From assembly GCA_027257055.1 (NCBI GenBank), contig JAPVLO010000122.1:1736001-1800000 (forward strand): 64,000 nucleotides of DNA, given 5' to 3'. This document shows positions 44,661 to 57,164 of this stretch, one piece after another. The DNA is from Cephalopachus bancanus. Taxonomy: Eukaryota; Chordata; Mammalia; Primates; Tarsiidae. A program made the translations under genes and the position numbers. How positions within the stretch are numbered: the first letter of the stretch is position 1; every line of letters begins with the position of its first letter. Under the pieces are notes generated by a model. It was not told the DNA's origin. It was given only the letters and a program-made list of their open reading frames with translations, and ran no database searches.

Positions 44661-44830
44661 AAAGTTAGCCAGGCGTGGTTGCTACACCTGTAGTCCTAAC
44701 TAGCTACTCAAGAGGCTGAGGTAGAAGTATAAGTATCACTTGAGCCCAGGAGTTTGATGCTGCAGTGAAATATGATTGCACCACTGCACTCCAGCCTGAG
44801 TGACAGAGCAAAAACTTGCCTCAAAAAACT
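44661..44830 (+). repeat. older Alu, right arm (split copy)
   Basis: TTAGCCAGGCGTGGTTGCTACACC...AACTTGCCTCAAAAAA; completes the copy that starts at 44239. Confidence 0.88.
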
Positions 44831-45059
44831 AAAACAGAAACAAAACTACAATATTTTCAAAGTTCTTTCTAAACTTACTCTTGACTCTAGTTATTAATGA
44901 GCAATTACAGTCTGTAAGAGAGCAGTGTCAGTGCCATGAGTTGAAGGGTAAGAGAAAATTTTAAGGAGAAGGGAGTACAAAATCATTTCAATTGAGTGGA
45001 GATCGTTTTTGAGCTGCTGGATTTTGAGTTCCTCCAATCATGATTTTTAGAACTAACTC

Positions 45060-45240
45060 CCCACCATTCCCTAGACCCATTCCTTGTTTATTGTCTGTCT
45101 GTTTCTGCTAGAATGTCAGCTTCATGAGAACAAGAACCTTGTCATCTTGTTTCTACTGCATCTCTAGTACTTAGATCTCTATCTGTCATATAAAGGCACT
45201 CATTAAATATATGTTGAATGAGTGGATAAATAAGTAACTT
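45060..45240 (+). mobile_element. L2 3' end
   Basis: TAGAATGTCAGCTTCATGAGAACAAG, CATCTCTAGTACTTAG and CACTCATTAAATATATGTTGAATGAGTGG are the L2 3' UTR. Confidence 0.85.
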
Positions 45241-45820
45241 ACTATAAGTAGAGATTTAATTATACACAAATAGAATAATGGAATAGTATATGCTACAATA
45301 AAAGGAAGCTTCATGTTGAGTGAAGGGAGCTCACATGACATATTGTGAACTCTGAACTGAATTGCAAAGTTATGGGAGAAGAGAAGAGCAAGACGCCATA
45401 TGCATAACACGAAATATAAAAACACATATCAATAAGTTATAAGGAGCACTTAAGCATGGTTCAAAGGTCAAGTGAAACTCATTCATCCTTTATGTCTGAT
45501 CTAGATGAAGACTGGTAGGCTTTCAGCAAAAAGATATGACCAGTTCTAAAGTATTACTCTGAAAACAGTCCAAAGTCTAAGCAATTGTCCTGTACACATT
45601 TAAAATCTCATTTTTCAGAATCCTACAGTGTGCACTAAGAACCAAGTAAAATATCTCATAGGAGGAATGAGTGTTACTTCGTCCCATCCATGGCATACAA
45701 AGGCATTATAAAAAACTCATTTACATAATTACATGAATACTTAATAGGAAGCAATAATTGTTTCCACTTTACAAAAGGACAAAATAAAGGTGTAAGAAAT
45801 ATATTTCTGAAAATGTGTTG
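45241..45820. other. flank, nothing recognised
   Basis: A small L1-like phrase (GAATAGTATATGCTACAATAAAAGG) occurs near 45285; otherwise unassigned. Confidence 0.4.
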
Positions 45821-45824
45821 CTGT

Positions 45825-46200
45825 GTCCACTTATGTACAAAGATGACTCAAGAGCCCAATGGTCAGTGTGGACAAGCATCAGAGTCCCAGCCTGAAGCAC
45901 ACCGGCCCCTTGGTGATGTACATTCCTCCGGGGGAGCCAGACTTCAAGCCTTCTTGCTTGTGCCAAACATGCCTGAGTGAACATGCTTTCCAAAGAGGAG
46001 TCCTCCCTCAGGAGAAGGAGTTGTGTTCACGGGAGACCCACTCCGGGTATGCAGTAAGTTCATTTCTGCTCTGGGTCCATTCCCCTGGAAAAATTCTAGG
46101 CCTTTGTTTTCTTTGTATTGATGCCATGGCACACCAACCAAACATTTTTTAAAATGCCCATTAATAAATAAAGCTTCTGAGGAGGAAAACAAAAAAGAAA
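45825..46200 (+). pseudogene. candidate retrocopy of an unidentified transcript 3' end
   Basis: This segment is GC-richer than its flanks. It ends AATAAATAAAGCTTCTGAGGAGG followed by an A-rich tail (AAAACAAAAAAGAAAAAAG) at 46183-46203, the layout of a polyadenylated RNA copied back into DNA. A 97-codon open frame at 45859-46152 has no recognisable similarity. I could not define a target duplication or the source gene. It might instead be an old repeat. Confidence 0.35.
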
Positions 46201-46411
46201 AAAGATATTTATTTTAACTATGAAAATCACCTTAAATCAGTTTCACATCCTAAGTGAAATTTCCAAGCAAACAGACTATAGAAAAGGAACTTAAATAACA
46301 TTAATGGTACAATTTTAAGAATTCAAATATTTTCTATTTTGAAATGTTAATGAGAACTATGGGAAAGATTTGTGAAAACAAAGTGCATTATTCATTACAT
46401 AGGGCAGCCCA

Positions 46412-46717
46412 TTTTTATTTTTATTTTTATTTTTGAATCAGAGTCTCACTCTTTTGCCCAGGCTGGAGTGCAGTGGCACAATCATGGCCACTGCAGCCTT
46501 GATTTGCTAGGCTCAGGTGGTCCTTCTGCCTCAGTCTTCCAAGTAGCTGGAACTACAGGTAACTTCCATCATGCCCAGCTAATTTTTTAATTTATTGTAG
46601 AGAAGAAGTCTTGCCAAGTTGCCCAGGCAGGTCTCTCGAATACCTGAGCTCAGGTGATCCTCCCCACTCTGCCTCCCAAAGTGCTGGTATTACAGGCATT
46701 AGTCACCACACCTGGCC
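46412..46717 (-). repeat. Alu
   Basis: Full reverse dimer with tail (ATTTTT)n. Confidence 0.94.
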
Positions 46718-46728
46718 AGCAACCAAAA

Positions 46729-47013
46729 TTTTTTTTTTTTAGTTAACAGCTCATTCTGTCATCCAGACTGGAGTGCATTGGCACACTCACGGCCACCCCA
46801 GCGTCGACCTGCTGGGCCCCAGCGATCCTTCCACCTCAGTCTTCCAAGTAGCCAGAACTATAGGCGTGCTACCACGCCTGACCAATTTTTGATTTATAGT
46901 AGAGATGAGGTCTTGCCAAGTTGCCTAGGCTGGTCTCAAACCCTCAGCTCAAGCAATCCTCTCACCTCGGCCTCCCAAAGTGCTGGGTTACAGGCGCGAG
47001 CCACCACACCCAG
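46729..47013 (-). repeat. Alu
   Basis: Reverse dimer of intermediate age; flanked by GCAACCAA-type repeats. Confidence 0.92.
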
Positions 47014-47078
47014 ATGCAACCAATTTTTAAAATGTTCAAAGTCCCACAGGGTAGCAAAAAATTGTGTTCCCTGGATCC

Positions 47079-47374
47079 TTTTTTATTTTTATTTTTGAGT
47101 TGGAGTCTCACTCTGTCACCCAGACTGGAGTGCAATGGCCTCTCCCAGCCACCGCAGCCTCGACCTGCTGGGCTCCAGTGATCCTTCTGCCTCAGCCTTC
47201 CACGTAGCTGGAACTACAGGCGTGTGCTACCACGCCCGGCTAATTTTTGATTTGTTGTAGAGATGAGGTCTCATCAAGTTGCCCAGGCGGGCCTCAAACC
47301 CGCGGGCTCAGGCAATCCACTCACCTCGGCCTCCCAAAGTGCTGGGATTACAGGCTGAGCCACCGAGCTTGGCC
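47079..47374 (-). repeat. Alu, young type (AGCACTTTGGG subfamily)
   Basis: CpG-rich reverse dimer. Duplication TCCCTGGATCCTT on both sides. Confidence 0.95.
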
Positions 47375-48556
47375 TCCCTGGATCCTTAACTCAAAATCAC
47401 TATCATGTTTTTCTGTCATGTTGACACACTGCCCCACCCCTCCACAACTGCTATCATGGGAAGTGTTTCTCTTTGTGATTGTATTCATTAGCAAATAACA
47501 GGAAACATTACAGATTTTTTTCATGTACCAAGAAGGCTGAAAATAGGCAGTGACATCAGCCAGGAACCTTCTATCTTTCTGTGCCTCCTTCTTCACACAA
47601 GGTTTTTGCTCTCATATTGTCATTTTGTGGTCACAAGACAGCTGCTCCACCTCCAACATTGCCTGTGAGTCCCAAGCAGGAAGAAAATGAGAAGGGCAAA
47701 AGGCTGGTGCCAGCTAAAATTTGGAAAGACAATTATCAGAAGCTTCCGTTCAGTGAGAGAGAGAGAGCCTGCTAATATACGATTCACAAGGCTATATGTT
47801 TTTGTCAAATTTGTACAATTAAGATATTTTAACTGCGATCAGTTAATACCACTATTCTTTTCTATTCTGATTCCTTCACCTTCAAACACAAGGTGAGTGG
47901 TATTGGAATGGCATGGGTGTTGGAAGGTCCAGCTAAGGGGAAGTTAAGTGACAATACATTCAGTTTGAATCTAGTGGGATATGTTTAGGTGTTACACAAT
48001 CACTTTTGTGTATAGTTGAGTTAGTGCCAGCCATGGGAGTGTAGAAATCATTTTCAGGAAAACTCCTGATGCCTGTGGTGCTAACGCACCTGGCACCATG
48101 ATGGTACCTGGCACCGTGAAGGTACAGGGCTTAACATAAAGCTCATTATTAAGCCACTGCAATAAGACATTGATGACAGATTGTTCAACGAGTGTCTCCC
48201 ATTCAAAGAGGAGTTACATTAGTCACTGACAAGAAAATTGGAAATGCTCTGAAATCTGATAAATAAAAGAAACTAGGTAAAAGTTTCCCAAAATTTAACA
48301 ATAATCTTAAAATTTTGCATGACATTTCCAATAAGTTGTGTTGCTCAAAGAAACCTTTCTAAATTACCAATTAAAATACAAATTTCCTTGCTAGAGGAAA
48401 ACTTGGATTATCTTTCTATTCTATGTAAATTTTTTTCAAAATGTAAAATCTTTATATGAAGAGGCAAACAAGCATGCAGCAAAAAATGTTTTTAAAAATA
48501 TAGAGGTATGTCAGCCAATTAATAAAATGAATGTTGCTTTTCTGGATTTTGTGGGG
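47375..48556. other. flank, mostly unrecognised
   Basis: At 47500-47770 there is a block (GTGACATCAGCCAGGAACC, TGTGGTCACAAGACAGCTGC, GAGAAGGGCAAAAGGCTGGTGCC) of a kind I associate with old interspersed repeats; I cannot name it. The open frame at 47581-47775 falls in it and is not supported as a gene. The remainder is AT-rich. Confidence 0.4.
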
Positions 48557-48859
48557 GTTTTTTTTGTTTGTTTGTTTTTTTGAGTTGGAGTCTCACTCTG
48601 TCGCCCAGACTGGAGTGCAGTGGCCGCTCCCGGCCACCACAGCCTCAACCTGCTGGGCTCCGGCGATCCTTCTGCCTCAGCCTTCCGAGTAGCCGGAATT
48701 ACAGGCATGCGCTACCACGCCCGGCTGATTTTTTGATTTATTGTAGGGATGAGGTCTCGCCAAGTTGCCCAGGTGGGTCTCGAACCCGCGGGCTCAGGCA
48801 GTCCACTCACCTCAGCCTCCCAAAGTGCTGGGATTACAGGCTGAGCCACCGAGCCCTGC
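48557..48859 (-). repeat. Alu, young type (AGCACTTTGGG subfamily)
   Basis: CpG-rich reverse dimer with tail (TTTG)n and CGCTCCCGGCCACC. Confidence 0.95.
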
Positions 48860-48940
48860 TGGGTTTTTTTAAAACGGTACTTGTGTTTTTAAAATCTAAG
48901 TTTGTTTTGATTCTTTTCCGCATTTTAAATAGCCACTTTT

Positions 48941-49220
48941 GTTTTTTTTGAGTTGGAGTCTCACTCTGTCGCCCAGACTGGAGTGCAGTGGCCGCTCCCG
49001 GCCACCACAGCCTCGACCCTGGGCTGCGGCGATCCTTCCGCCTCAGCCTTCCAAGTAGTGGGAACTACATGTGCGCGCTACCACGCCCAGCTGATTTTTT
49101 GATTTATTGTAGAGATGAGGTCTCGCTGCCCAGGTGGGTCTCGAACCAGCGGGCTCAGGCAATCCACTCACCTCAGCCTCCCAAAGGCACGGGATTACAG
49201 GCTGAGCCACCGAGCCCGGC
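48941..49220 (-). repeat. Alu, young type (GCGCC / deleted-linker subfamily)
   Basis: CpG-rich reverse dimer with the shortened GGTCTCGCTGCCCAGG. Exact 17-bp duplication TTTAAATAGCCACTTTT at 48924-48940 and 49221-49237, among the clearest in the window. Confidence 0.96.
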
Positions 49221-49255
49221 TTTAAATAGCCACTTTTACTCCTAATTTTGTGTTC

Positions 49256-49550
<295 letters not shown>

Positions 49551-49686
49551 TTTACCATTTGGATCTTAAAGAGCTCTTGGTAACAACAGCAAAAAACTGA
49601 AACATTGAACTTTAGTATGTCATGGTCAAAAGACTAGAGATAGCTGAAGAGTTGGGGCCATCTGCACATGTTTGAATTTCTAAAAT

Positions 49687-49979
49687 CTGGCTTGGGCATG
49701 TTGGCATTTTAGAAGGCCAAAGTGAAAGGATTGCTTGAGCCCGGGAGTTTGAGACCAGCTTAGGCAGCATAGCTAGACTTTGTCTCTACAGAAGAAAAAA
49801 AAAATTAGCTAAGTATGGTGGTGTACACCTTTAGTCCCAGCTACTCAGCTTCTGCTGAGGCAGAAGGATCTCCTGAGCCCAGGAGGTCAAGGCTATGGTG
49901 AGCCAGTGATCGTGCCACTGCACTCCAGTCGGAGCAACAGAGTAAGACTCTGTCTCAAAAAAAAAAAAAAAAAAAAAAA
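49687..49979 (+). repeat. Alu, old (AluJ-like)
   Basis: Truncated at the 5' end and diverged; ends GACTCTGTCTC(A)22. Confidence 0.9.
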
Positions 49980-52675
49980 TCCAAAATCTAGATGACGATT
50001 GGTTTAGCCATTCATCTGATGGGGTTTTGAGCCTGTTCACCAGAGAGGATTACACTTGATGTTGTTTGTTACTTGATTATACTATTAATCCATGCTATTA
50101 ATCTCAGATTTCAAATTAGTTGCCTAATGGATCAATAATAGTATAACATATGAATTTTTTAGTTTTTAGTTACAGAATCTATTGAATGACTGAGGTGTGA
50201 AGTCTACCAATTTTTCTCGGTTAATAATAAAGTTGATTTAAATCATTATAAGAAATCTTGCTGAAATCTTTAAAACCTTCTGCTCAGGTGTAGACTTATA
50301 TAGTGTTGGTAAGCACACATTTGGTAAAAAAGAAAGCAATCTATGAGCCATATTCTGATATAAATCAAATGCATGAGACCAGCAGCCATGCTTAGAAATA
50401 TCAATACTAGGAATGAATGAAAAGCCTACTTTGAAAGGAACAGAATCTCTCCCACTAGGACTTCATACACCTCTCCAAAACCCTCGTGTCTTAAGTGACA
50501 TAAAATATGTCTTCATAGTGACTATTCATTTTTTTGTTTTGTTATTTATTTTTTGCTTTAATAATGCAATTGCCCTGGTCTAAGCATATCTGGATCTTTT
50601 TTCCCTTTTATGCTAAAAGCAAATGGCTTACACACCAATGTGTGGAGGGTATAGTTAATGCTGGCCATTGAAGAAATGTATTTTTTAAATCTCGATTCAT
50701 ATTAATCTACAAACACTCAGGAAGTGTAGGAAAATGAGCCTTAACAATCAGGGCTGCCACATATAGTCGCATGGGTTGTGGACCGTATAACACACACAAC
50801 TATTTACAGCAGCCCCGTGCTGCAGTCTTCAATGGGGCCCTGTGCTTCAGCATTCCATACTTGCAGAAATAAATGGACTGAAGAGTGCAAAGAAATATTA
50901 TGAAATCCTGTGATTTTTTTCCCACACACATGAGCAAAGTTGGTCGTTTATTATGTAACTTTAAATTTCACACTTTTTATTATAAAATAGATGTTTCATG
51001 GTTGATAAGCAAGTTCAGTGAAATAAAATTTGAATAAAAATTAGAAGTAAAAGTCATTGTAATTCTTTTTATTAAGAGAAAAAATTATTTTATGTTAGAA
51101 AAATGAGAGAGGTTTGAAGCACAAGGTTTTAGGCAACTACTACAGCCCTTTGCCTCAACCAGTTCAAAATGCAGAATGGCTGTGGCTGGCAAGTTGGCGT
51201 CAGCAGCAACATTTCCCTGAGATGCATTTTTATATACTTGCTGTCAGTAAAGACTGAACTAGTAAAATTCTTTAAGTCCCCAACATTAAAGACATTGAAA
51301 CACTCTGCACAATCGAAAACACTCTTTTCCCAACAAGATAACATCAGACACCATGAAGAAAACAGTACTCATTTAAAAACATAATCCACCATGAGTAAGG
51401 TCTATATTTAAACATATATTATTTTCTAGGGGATAATAATAAAATATATCCTTGTCTTTTGTTCCTGAAATTATGTTTCTTATTCCTGAATAATTAACAT
51501 TGCTCATTTTGTAAGATATTGTCTTCTTAGATCTCATTTTGATTGACTATATGGATAAACACCTAAAAATGATTACTATTATAAGATTTTTCCATTGAGA
51601 TCTCAAAAACACATTATAGCTTCTGTAAGAGAGATGTGGTGAGACTATTTCGTTTTATTTAAGTATAATGTGGATAATTGTCTCTTGCTAATTAAAAAAC
51701 ATCAAATTCACAGGGATTTTTAAAAATGCTCTCAAAAAATTGACTTGGTTACTTGGCTTACCATGTATCTATATATTTTTTTCTATATCTGTCTCCCTTA
51801 CCCCCACTCCCACTCCCAACTATATGGACAGAAGTTGTAGAAAAGTTGAGAGAAGGAGACTGTATTTCCTCTTTGTATAGTGAGCTCAGGTATCCTTTTA
51901 ATTGGCTCTAAAATCTAAGTAGTGTGCAGTTGAAATATAAAAGGTATGGAGCCTAAGGAAGCAGCCTGGGGGCCGCTGTCGGCTGGTTATACAAGTGACT
52001 TCACAATGTGTTAGCAAAGGTTAAGGTGGTGATGCATGGACTCTGTCTGATCAAACTTAAGCATTAGTGAGAAAAATGCCAAACTAAAAACTTCTAACTC
52101 TAAAAGCTTACTGGGTGAGGTTATTTCCTGTTTTGCTTTGTTAAAACTTATTTTTATAGTCTCTTTCAAAGTAGTGGGCATATGGCTACAAGCTGCAACT
52201 CATGTAAATCATAATTTGGGCCTCCAGTTGTACTTGAAAAACTAAATGTTCTTTTCCTCTTGGAAGCAGGAAAGTCTTAAGTGCAGGAAAAGTATAAAGA
52301 AAAAACACTCAAAGTAGGAAACTTTGAAATCTAAACATTTATAAAGTGATAATATTGTTGTAATAGTGTTATCGGGTATTTCATTTTATGGTTCAATGGT
52401 GGTGAAAAAATAAGGAAAATGTATGACAAACTTCTAGGCTTTTAGCAATGCACTTATACTTTAACTCTTTATGTACTTAACCAGTAATCTCTGAATATGA
52501 GAAGACTTCTTATTTTAAAATGAAAGAGAAAGAAAGCATTTGCAGAAAAAGGAAACTAGTTAAATAACATTTTTCTTTAAATAGTTTTTTATTAAAAAAA
52601 AGAAGAGATCCCTCAGATAACAGCACAGAACTACAGGCACAAACATAAAACATTCAATGGTTTTAATGTGTTTTA
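49980..52675. other. Alu-free stretch, no gene recognised
   Basis: About 2.7 kb, AT-rich, without any Alu in a window that averages one per kb. A somewhat GC-richer patch lies at 50740-50850. Overlapping open frames at 51129-51384 on both strands have no recognisable similarity. Confidence 0.5.
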
Positions 52676-52840
52676 GAAGTGTCATCAATGGACCACCTGC
52701 ATCAGAATCACTTGGAGAACTTGCCCAAATGCAGATACTTGAGCTTCACTTTTTACATTGAAAAGTAGGGTAGCTGGGAGTTCCAGAATCTGCACTTTTG
52801 ACTGGTATGTTTACATGACTCTTAAGAACACTAAGGCATG
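52676..52840. mobile_element. MER5-like hAT-Charlie MITE
   Basis: GTGTCATCAATGGACCACCTGCATCAGAATCACTTGGAG, AAATGCAGATAC and CCAGAATCTGCACTTTTGA follow the inverted-repeat pattern of this group. Orientation is unclear because the element is nearly palindromic. Confidence 0.65.
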
Positions 52841-55139
52841 AAGTGACTGCGGATAAGTTTCTTGTGGATACACATGATATGGCCATTTTTGTATCCTCAG
52901 TACCTAGCCTGGTGTTTCCACGAGCAACTCACATAGGAGAGTCTTTTTCCTTTAATCATAACTTAAGTCCAAGCATTTACCCAAGGAAAGTATTCATCTA
53001 TGTTTTGTAGTCACCAGGGGAAAACAAGTACAGATAAAAAAGGAGAAAGGCAAATAACGTGGGCTGACCAGCTGGAAATACATTATAAATGTATTTGACA
53101 TGCATATTTAACGTGTGATATAAATGCGTAAGCTCAATTAATGTGCTATAAATGTGTCAACTCAATTAATTAGCACATGAAGCTTTTCTGCTCAGAGGCA
53201 CCATTTAAGAACTAGCAATGGATCGACATAACCACAAAATCTCAATTGGAAAAATAATGTAAAATATTTGCATCATATGAATGAGTAGAAAAATTTACAA
53301 TACAAAAAATTAGCACATTTAAAGCTACAGTGGAAAAATCTAGGAATGAATGTGACAAAACAGAGGATTGGAGTGGGTTTGGATAGATGTATAAAAGGGC
53401 CATTATAACTATTCAATTAGCAGGTTGTAAGAGCAGCTGGGCTAGATGGAGTTGGTGCTTGGGTTGGCAGTGATAAGAGTGCGAAGTTAGACCAGCATCC
53501 AAAGATATGCTAGAAAATAGGTCTGATTGTCTAAAGGATGGAGACGAGGACTGATTATAAATGACCTTTAAACTCTGCAGGATGAAAAAATCTGACTGTA
53601 ATAAATTTATTTTCCAATTTAGAAAAGCAAATGTTTGCTTATTTTAGTTCTTTACTGATGATAAGGCATTTTCTATCTATTTACCTGGCGATTAAAGTAA
53701 AATTTTAACATATTTTCCCATACAATACTTAATTCAACAGATTAAAATGAACAAACATGGCTCTGACATCACCAGAATAAAATATGTAACATGAATTATT
53801 AAAAAATAAAATTCAAGTTCTATCCATCTAATGAAAGAATCATGTACCCAAAATTCAGTTTTCAAAATAATAAAAAGAATGTTTTCCAAAAGACCATCTG
53901 TAACTAAGTTGTTTACTACTTGGAAGTAATTTCTCTTACAAGTAGCGTTCTATTAGGAATATGAATATGTATCTGTTAGATCAGTTTTCTAGGCTAGGCC
54001 ACAAAATCATGCTAGGATCACTCTAAACTCAAAAAATTCCCAAGAGTGCTGAGTTTTCCTGAGCCTTGAGCCCAGTCTGAATCAGTCTGAAGTTCAAGGG
54101 ATCCCTCAGAGTGAATCTTCCTCTAAGTATGTTGGGGGTGGGGCACAGTCAAAATGGAAGATCTAATGGCCGCATTTTCTGGACAAGAAGCTTTCAATCA
54201 TGGAGAAGGGTCATCTTGTAAAATCAAGATAGAATCTGAACTTTTTTTTTTAAATTTTAAAGATGTGGGGTACAATTCAGGGTTAGGTATAGATGTTCAT
54301 TATGCAGGTATCCTTGTTGATGAAGTGTGCCCCCCCCAATCTGGATATTTCAGACCCTAATTTCTTGAAAAGGTTTGGTGAATATGAGGTTTGATGTTTT
54401 CATGTCTTCATCATACAGAATATTGGTGAACAAATAGCTGAGATTTTGTTGATATCTTAAACAGAGCAAATCTAAGGGAAAAAAAGAAGTTACCCTACAA
54501 TAGATAATGAGTAACTGTTGAGTAAATAGCACACCATTGACATGGCTTACAATAATGGCCAATGACTCATGGACTCCCTTTTCTGGAAAACATGAGTACT
54601 ACTAGTACAAATGTGAGTGATTGGAAAAAGAAGCCCAGGTAGCAAGAATTTTTCCCCTAATTAAATCAGAACTAATACAATTAGGAAATAAAGCCCCTTT
54701 AAATATATAAATAAGCACATTGATTCTTTGGAAAACATGGTAGAAATAGATACTGTAAGGTATTTCACTTTCCCTCCCATCAAGATGTTATTTGTCAGTA
54801 TTCCGCAATTCTATTACATTGTTTAAAGTGTGCTTTGGTTCATCCTTCAAGTGTTTATTTTGCTACCTCCATCCTGCACTGTCAAATTTCAGTTGAGTGA
54901 TATTATAATTTAAAGGAGTTTTAAATTTTGGTCTGTGCAACCACAGTGGATTGGATCCTTATCATATGACTTTCTGGAAGCCATAGTTCTTTCCTCTGTA
55001 CTATTAGGATGACTTGCATAATCCACTTTTTACAATTTTGTTGCAGTGTATTAGGACCCACAAAGGTAAACTTGAGCTTAGAAATTTAAAATTCAAGTAA
55101 TCTTAAAAAAAAAATAGATCAAATTCAAAACTGTTTGGG
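52841..55139. other. Alu-free stretch, no gene recognised
   Basis: Continues the low-repeat interval. The short open frame at 54154-54360 has no recognised similarity. An old L1-like phrase may lie near 54265-54350. Nothing else seen. Confidence 0.45.
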
Positions 55140-55280
55140 AAACAGGGCAGTAGCATGCACTTGTAGACACATCTACTCAGGAGCCAGGTGGAAGGATTAC
55201 TTGAACCTAGGCGTTCAAGTCTGCAGTGAGCTGTGATTGTCCAGCCTGGGCAGCAGAACGAGATCTTATCTCTGTTAATT
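55140..55280 (+). repeat. Alu monomer fossil
   Basis: GGGCAGTAGCATGCACTTGTAG...CTGCAGTGAGCTGTGATTGTCCAGCC; single diverged arm. Confidence 0.7.
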
Positions 55281-55406
55281 ATTCAAGAGACTCATATCCG
55301 GTCCCTATAAGTTCTAATTAGCATTAGAAATTTATTAGAATCAACCAGATTTTAGTTTGTATTTTTTTTCTTTTCTTTTCTTTTCTTTTTTTTACTATTT
55401 CCCAGA

Positions 55407-55596
55407 GGGTGTGCACCATTCCTGGAGGTACTGCAATACCAGATTGATGCATGGAGGGGACAGATCAAGCTCCTATTCCAACTACCTGCTCCAAAAGTCC
55501 ATTTTCTATATTATCCTTGGATAGAGGACGTATCAGATATTAAACTGATAAGAACAGATACTACATTTGATCTTAGCCAAAAGGCTGAGACGCTAT
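55407..55596 (-). pseudogene. RNU2: U2 snRNA retropseudogene
   Basis: The minus strand follows U2 snRNA over nearly its full length (about 190 nt). It keeps the GTAGTA branch-point pairing segment and the CTTATCAGTTTAATATCTGATACGTCC stem-loop region. Damage: the 5' end is altered (ATAGCGTCTCAGCC), the Sm site reads ACTTTTGG instead of ATTTTTGG, and the 3' part has several substitutions and a small insertion near GGTGTGCACC. After its 3' end comes CTCTGGGAAATAGT and then an A-rich (AAAAG)n tail, consistent with retroposition. No snRNA promoter element is visible. Confidence 0.9.
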
Positions 55597-56356
55597 GTAA
55601 TATTTTTTATTAGTCTAAATCATTTAAAATTTGTTCCTGACAAGTCAAATTAGGTACTTGACTGAAATCCCAGTTTTATATTATGTCTTCCTTACCCTAA
55701 GTTCATCACAAAAGTTTTTTTACATTCATACAGTAAGTTTGAGACTAATTTTAAGCTTACCTTACTAATGCTTGTTAATGAATTATGATTTAAATGCTAT
55801 CTCATTATTTACAGATTTATAGTTATTTCATCATCAATCATTATTGAACATCCTTTGAAATTACTGGCTAGATAGTCACTATTTCGTAAGAGCCACAATA
55901 TCAACACTAACTCTGCCTGACCTCACTTCAGAGAATTTTCGAGGACAGCCAGGCCATATTTCCAACCACTGAACATGGAAATCCCCTTTATGACACATTC
56001 GACAGGTGATCATTCAGCCTCAATTAGCAAGAAGCTCACTATTATTGAGGTGTTATTGGATCTATAGTAAACACTGAGAATTTCCTCATGGTGTGCTGAA
56101 AGCTGCTTGCAAGAAACTATTCCACCTTGGTTCTAATCTTATGCTCTGGTACAACTTTGAAGAAACCTCAGTGCTTCTTTTACCTAGAGCCATTTGTTCT
56201 TTAAAGGGAGCAGTTCCATCACCCTGTAGTCATGTCTTTTCATGCACAGTCTCTCCAGGTCTTTAACTACTCCCACTTGATCTGACCACAAGAGAGAACA
56301 GTGAGAACTTCAGTTCCCTGGTTCTGGACACCAGGATGAATTTAGGCTAACACCAT
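55597..56356. other. flank, nothing recognised
   Basis: No feature seen. Confidence 0.45.
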
Positions 56357-56366
56357 ATTATCTATC

Positions 56367-56433
<67 letters not shown>

Positions 56434-56446
56434 ACCTATCTATCTA
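56357..56446. repeat. (TCTA)n microsatellite
   Basis: About 18-20 TCTA units with a few variants at the ends. Confidence 0.97.
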
Positions 56447-56546
56447 ATCAACTTCCCTCACATGACAGTTCATGTAGAAACTGGAGTCTGGGACTGTTAC
56501 TAGGTTTTGTTAACATTTATTGAATTCCTACCGTGCCGAAAACATA

Positions 56547-56733
56547 CAGTTGACATAAAAAAAAATACAGGATGCCCAGTTAAAATTGAATTTCATTCAA
56601 ATAACAAATAATTTTTAGTATAAGTACTTCTCAAATATTGCATGAATGTACCTATAGCAAAAAATTATTGCTTATCTAAAATTTAAATTTAACTGTGTGT
56701 CTTGTACTCTCATATGCCAAATCTGGCAACCCT
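56547..56733. mobile_element. palindromic DNA-transposon MITE, copy 2
   Basis: AATACAGGATGCCCAGTTAAAATTGAATTTC on one side and AAATTTAAATTTAACTGTG...CAAATCTGGCAACCCT on the other are inverted copies. The left terminal repeat is decayed. Same family as 18274-18399, but keeps about 60 bp more of the middle. Confidence 0.75.
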
Positions 56734-56734
56734 C

Positions 56735-56892
56735 TTAAGACATTATTTCATTTTGTCTTCATAATAACATGACAAAATACAATTATACCCCCATTTTATA
56801 GATGAATAATCTGATACTGACAGACTCCCCTAGCTAGTGAGCATGGGAGCAGGGATCCAAACTTAAGCTGTCCAAAACCACAATGCTTAACC
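56735..56892 (-). repeat. MIR SINE
   Basis: CCCCCATTTTATAGATGAATAATCTG, CTAGCTAGTGAGCATGGGAGC and GATCCAAACTTAAGCTGTCC are a decayed reverse MIR. Confidence 0.7.
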
Positions 56893-56904
56893 CTGGCCAT
56901 GTGT

Positions 56905-57010
56905 TACAAATAACTACTGCACTGAAGAAAAATGCAGATGCCAGGGCCTCCCACAGACCTCCAGATTTAGAATCTTCAGTGGAGAAGCCTAGGCATTTGT
57001 ATGTTTGGAA
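56905..57010. mobile_element. MER5-like fragment
   Basis: AAAATGCAGATGCCAGGGCCTCCC and GAAGCCTAGGCATTTGTATG resemble half of a MER5-group MITE. Confidence 0.5.
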
Positions 57011-57164
57011 AGAGTTGCAGGTAATTCTCTCATGAAGTTAGGGTCAAAAGCTCCCTCCTACTGCTCTTAGATGTTTTCACACGATGTCCTATTAAGCCAA
57101 TGTTGCATTTGGGAAATTAACTTTTGAACATAAAAGTAGAATTTTTATTTATCTGTTAAATGTT

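Noticed and set aside
56357..56446. Regularly spaced repeats that could suggest an array such as CRISPR
   Set aside because: A plain tetranucleotide microsatellite with no unique spacers, in a vertebrate genome.
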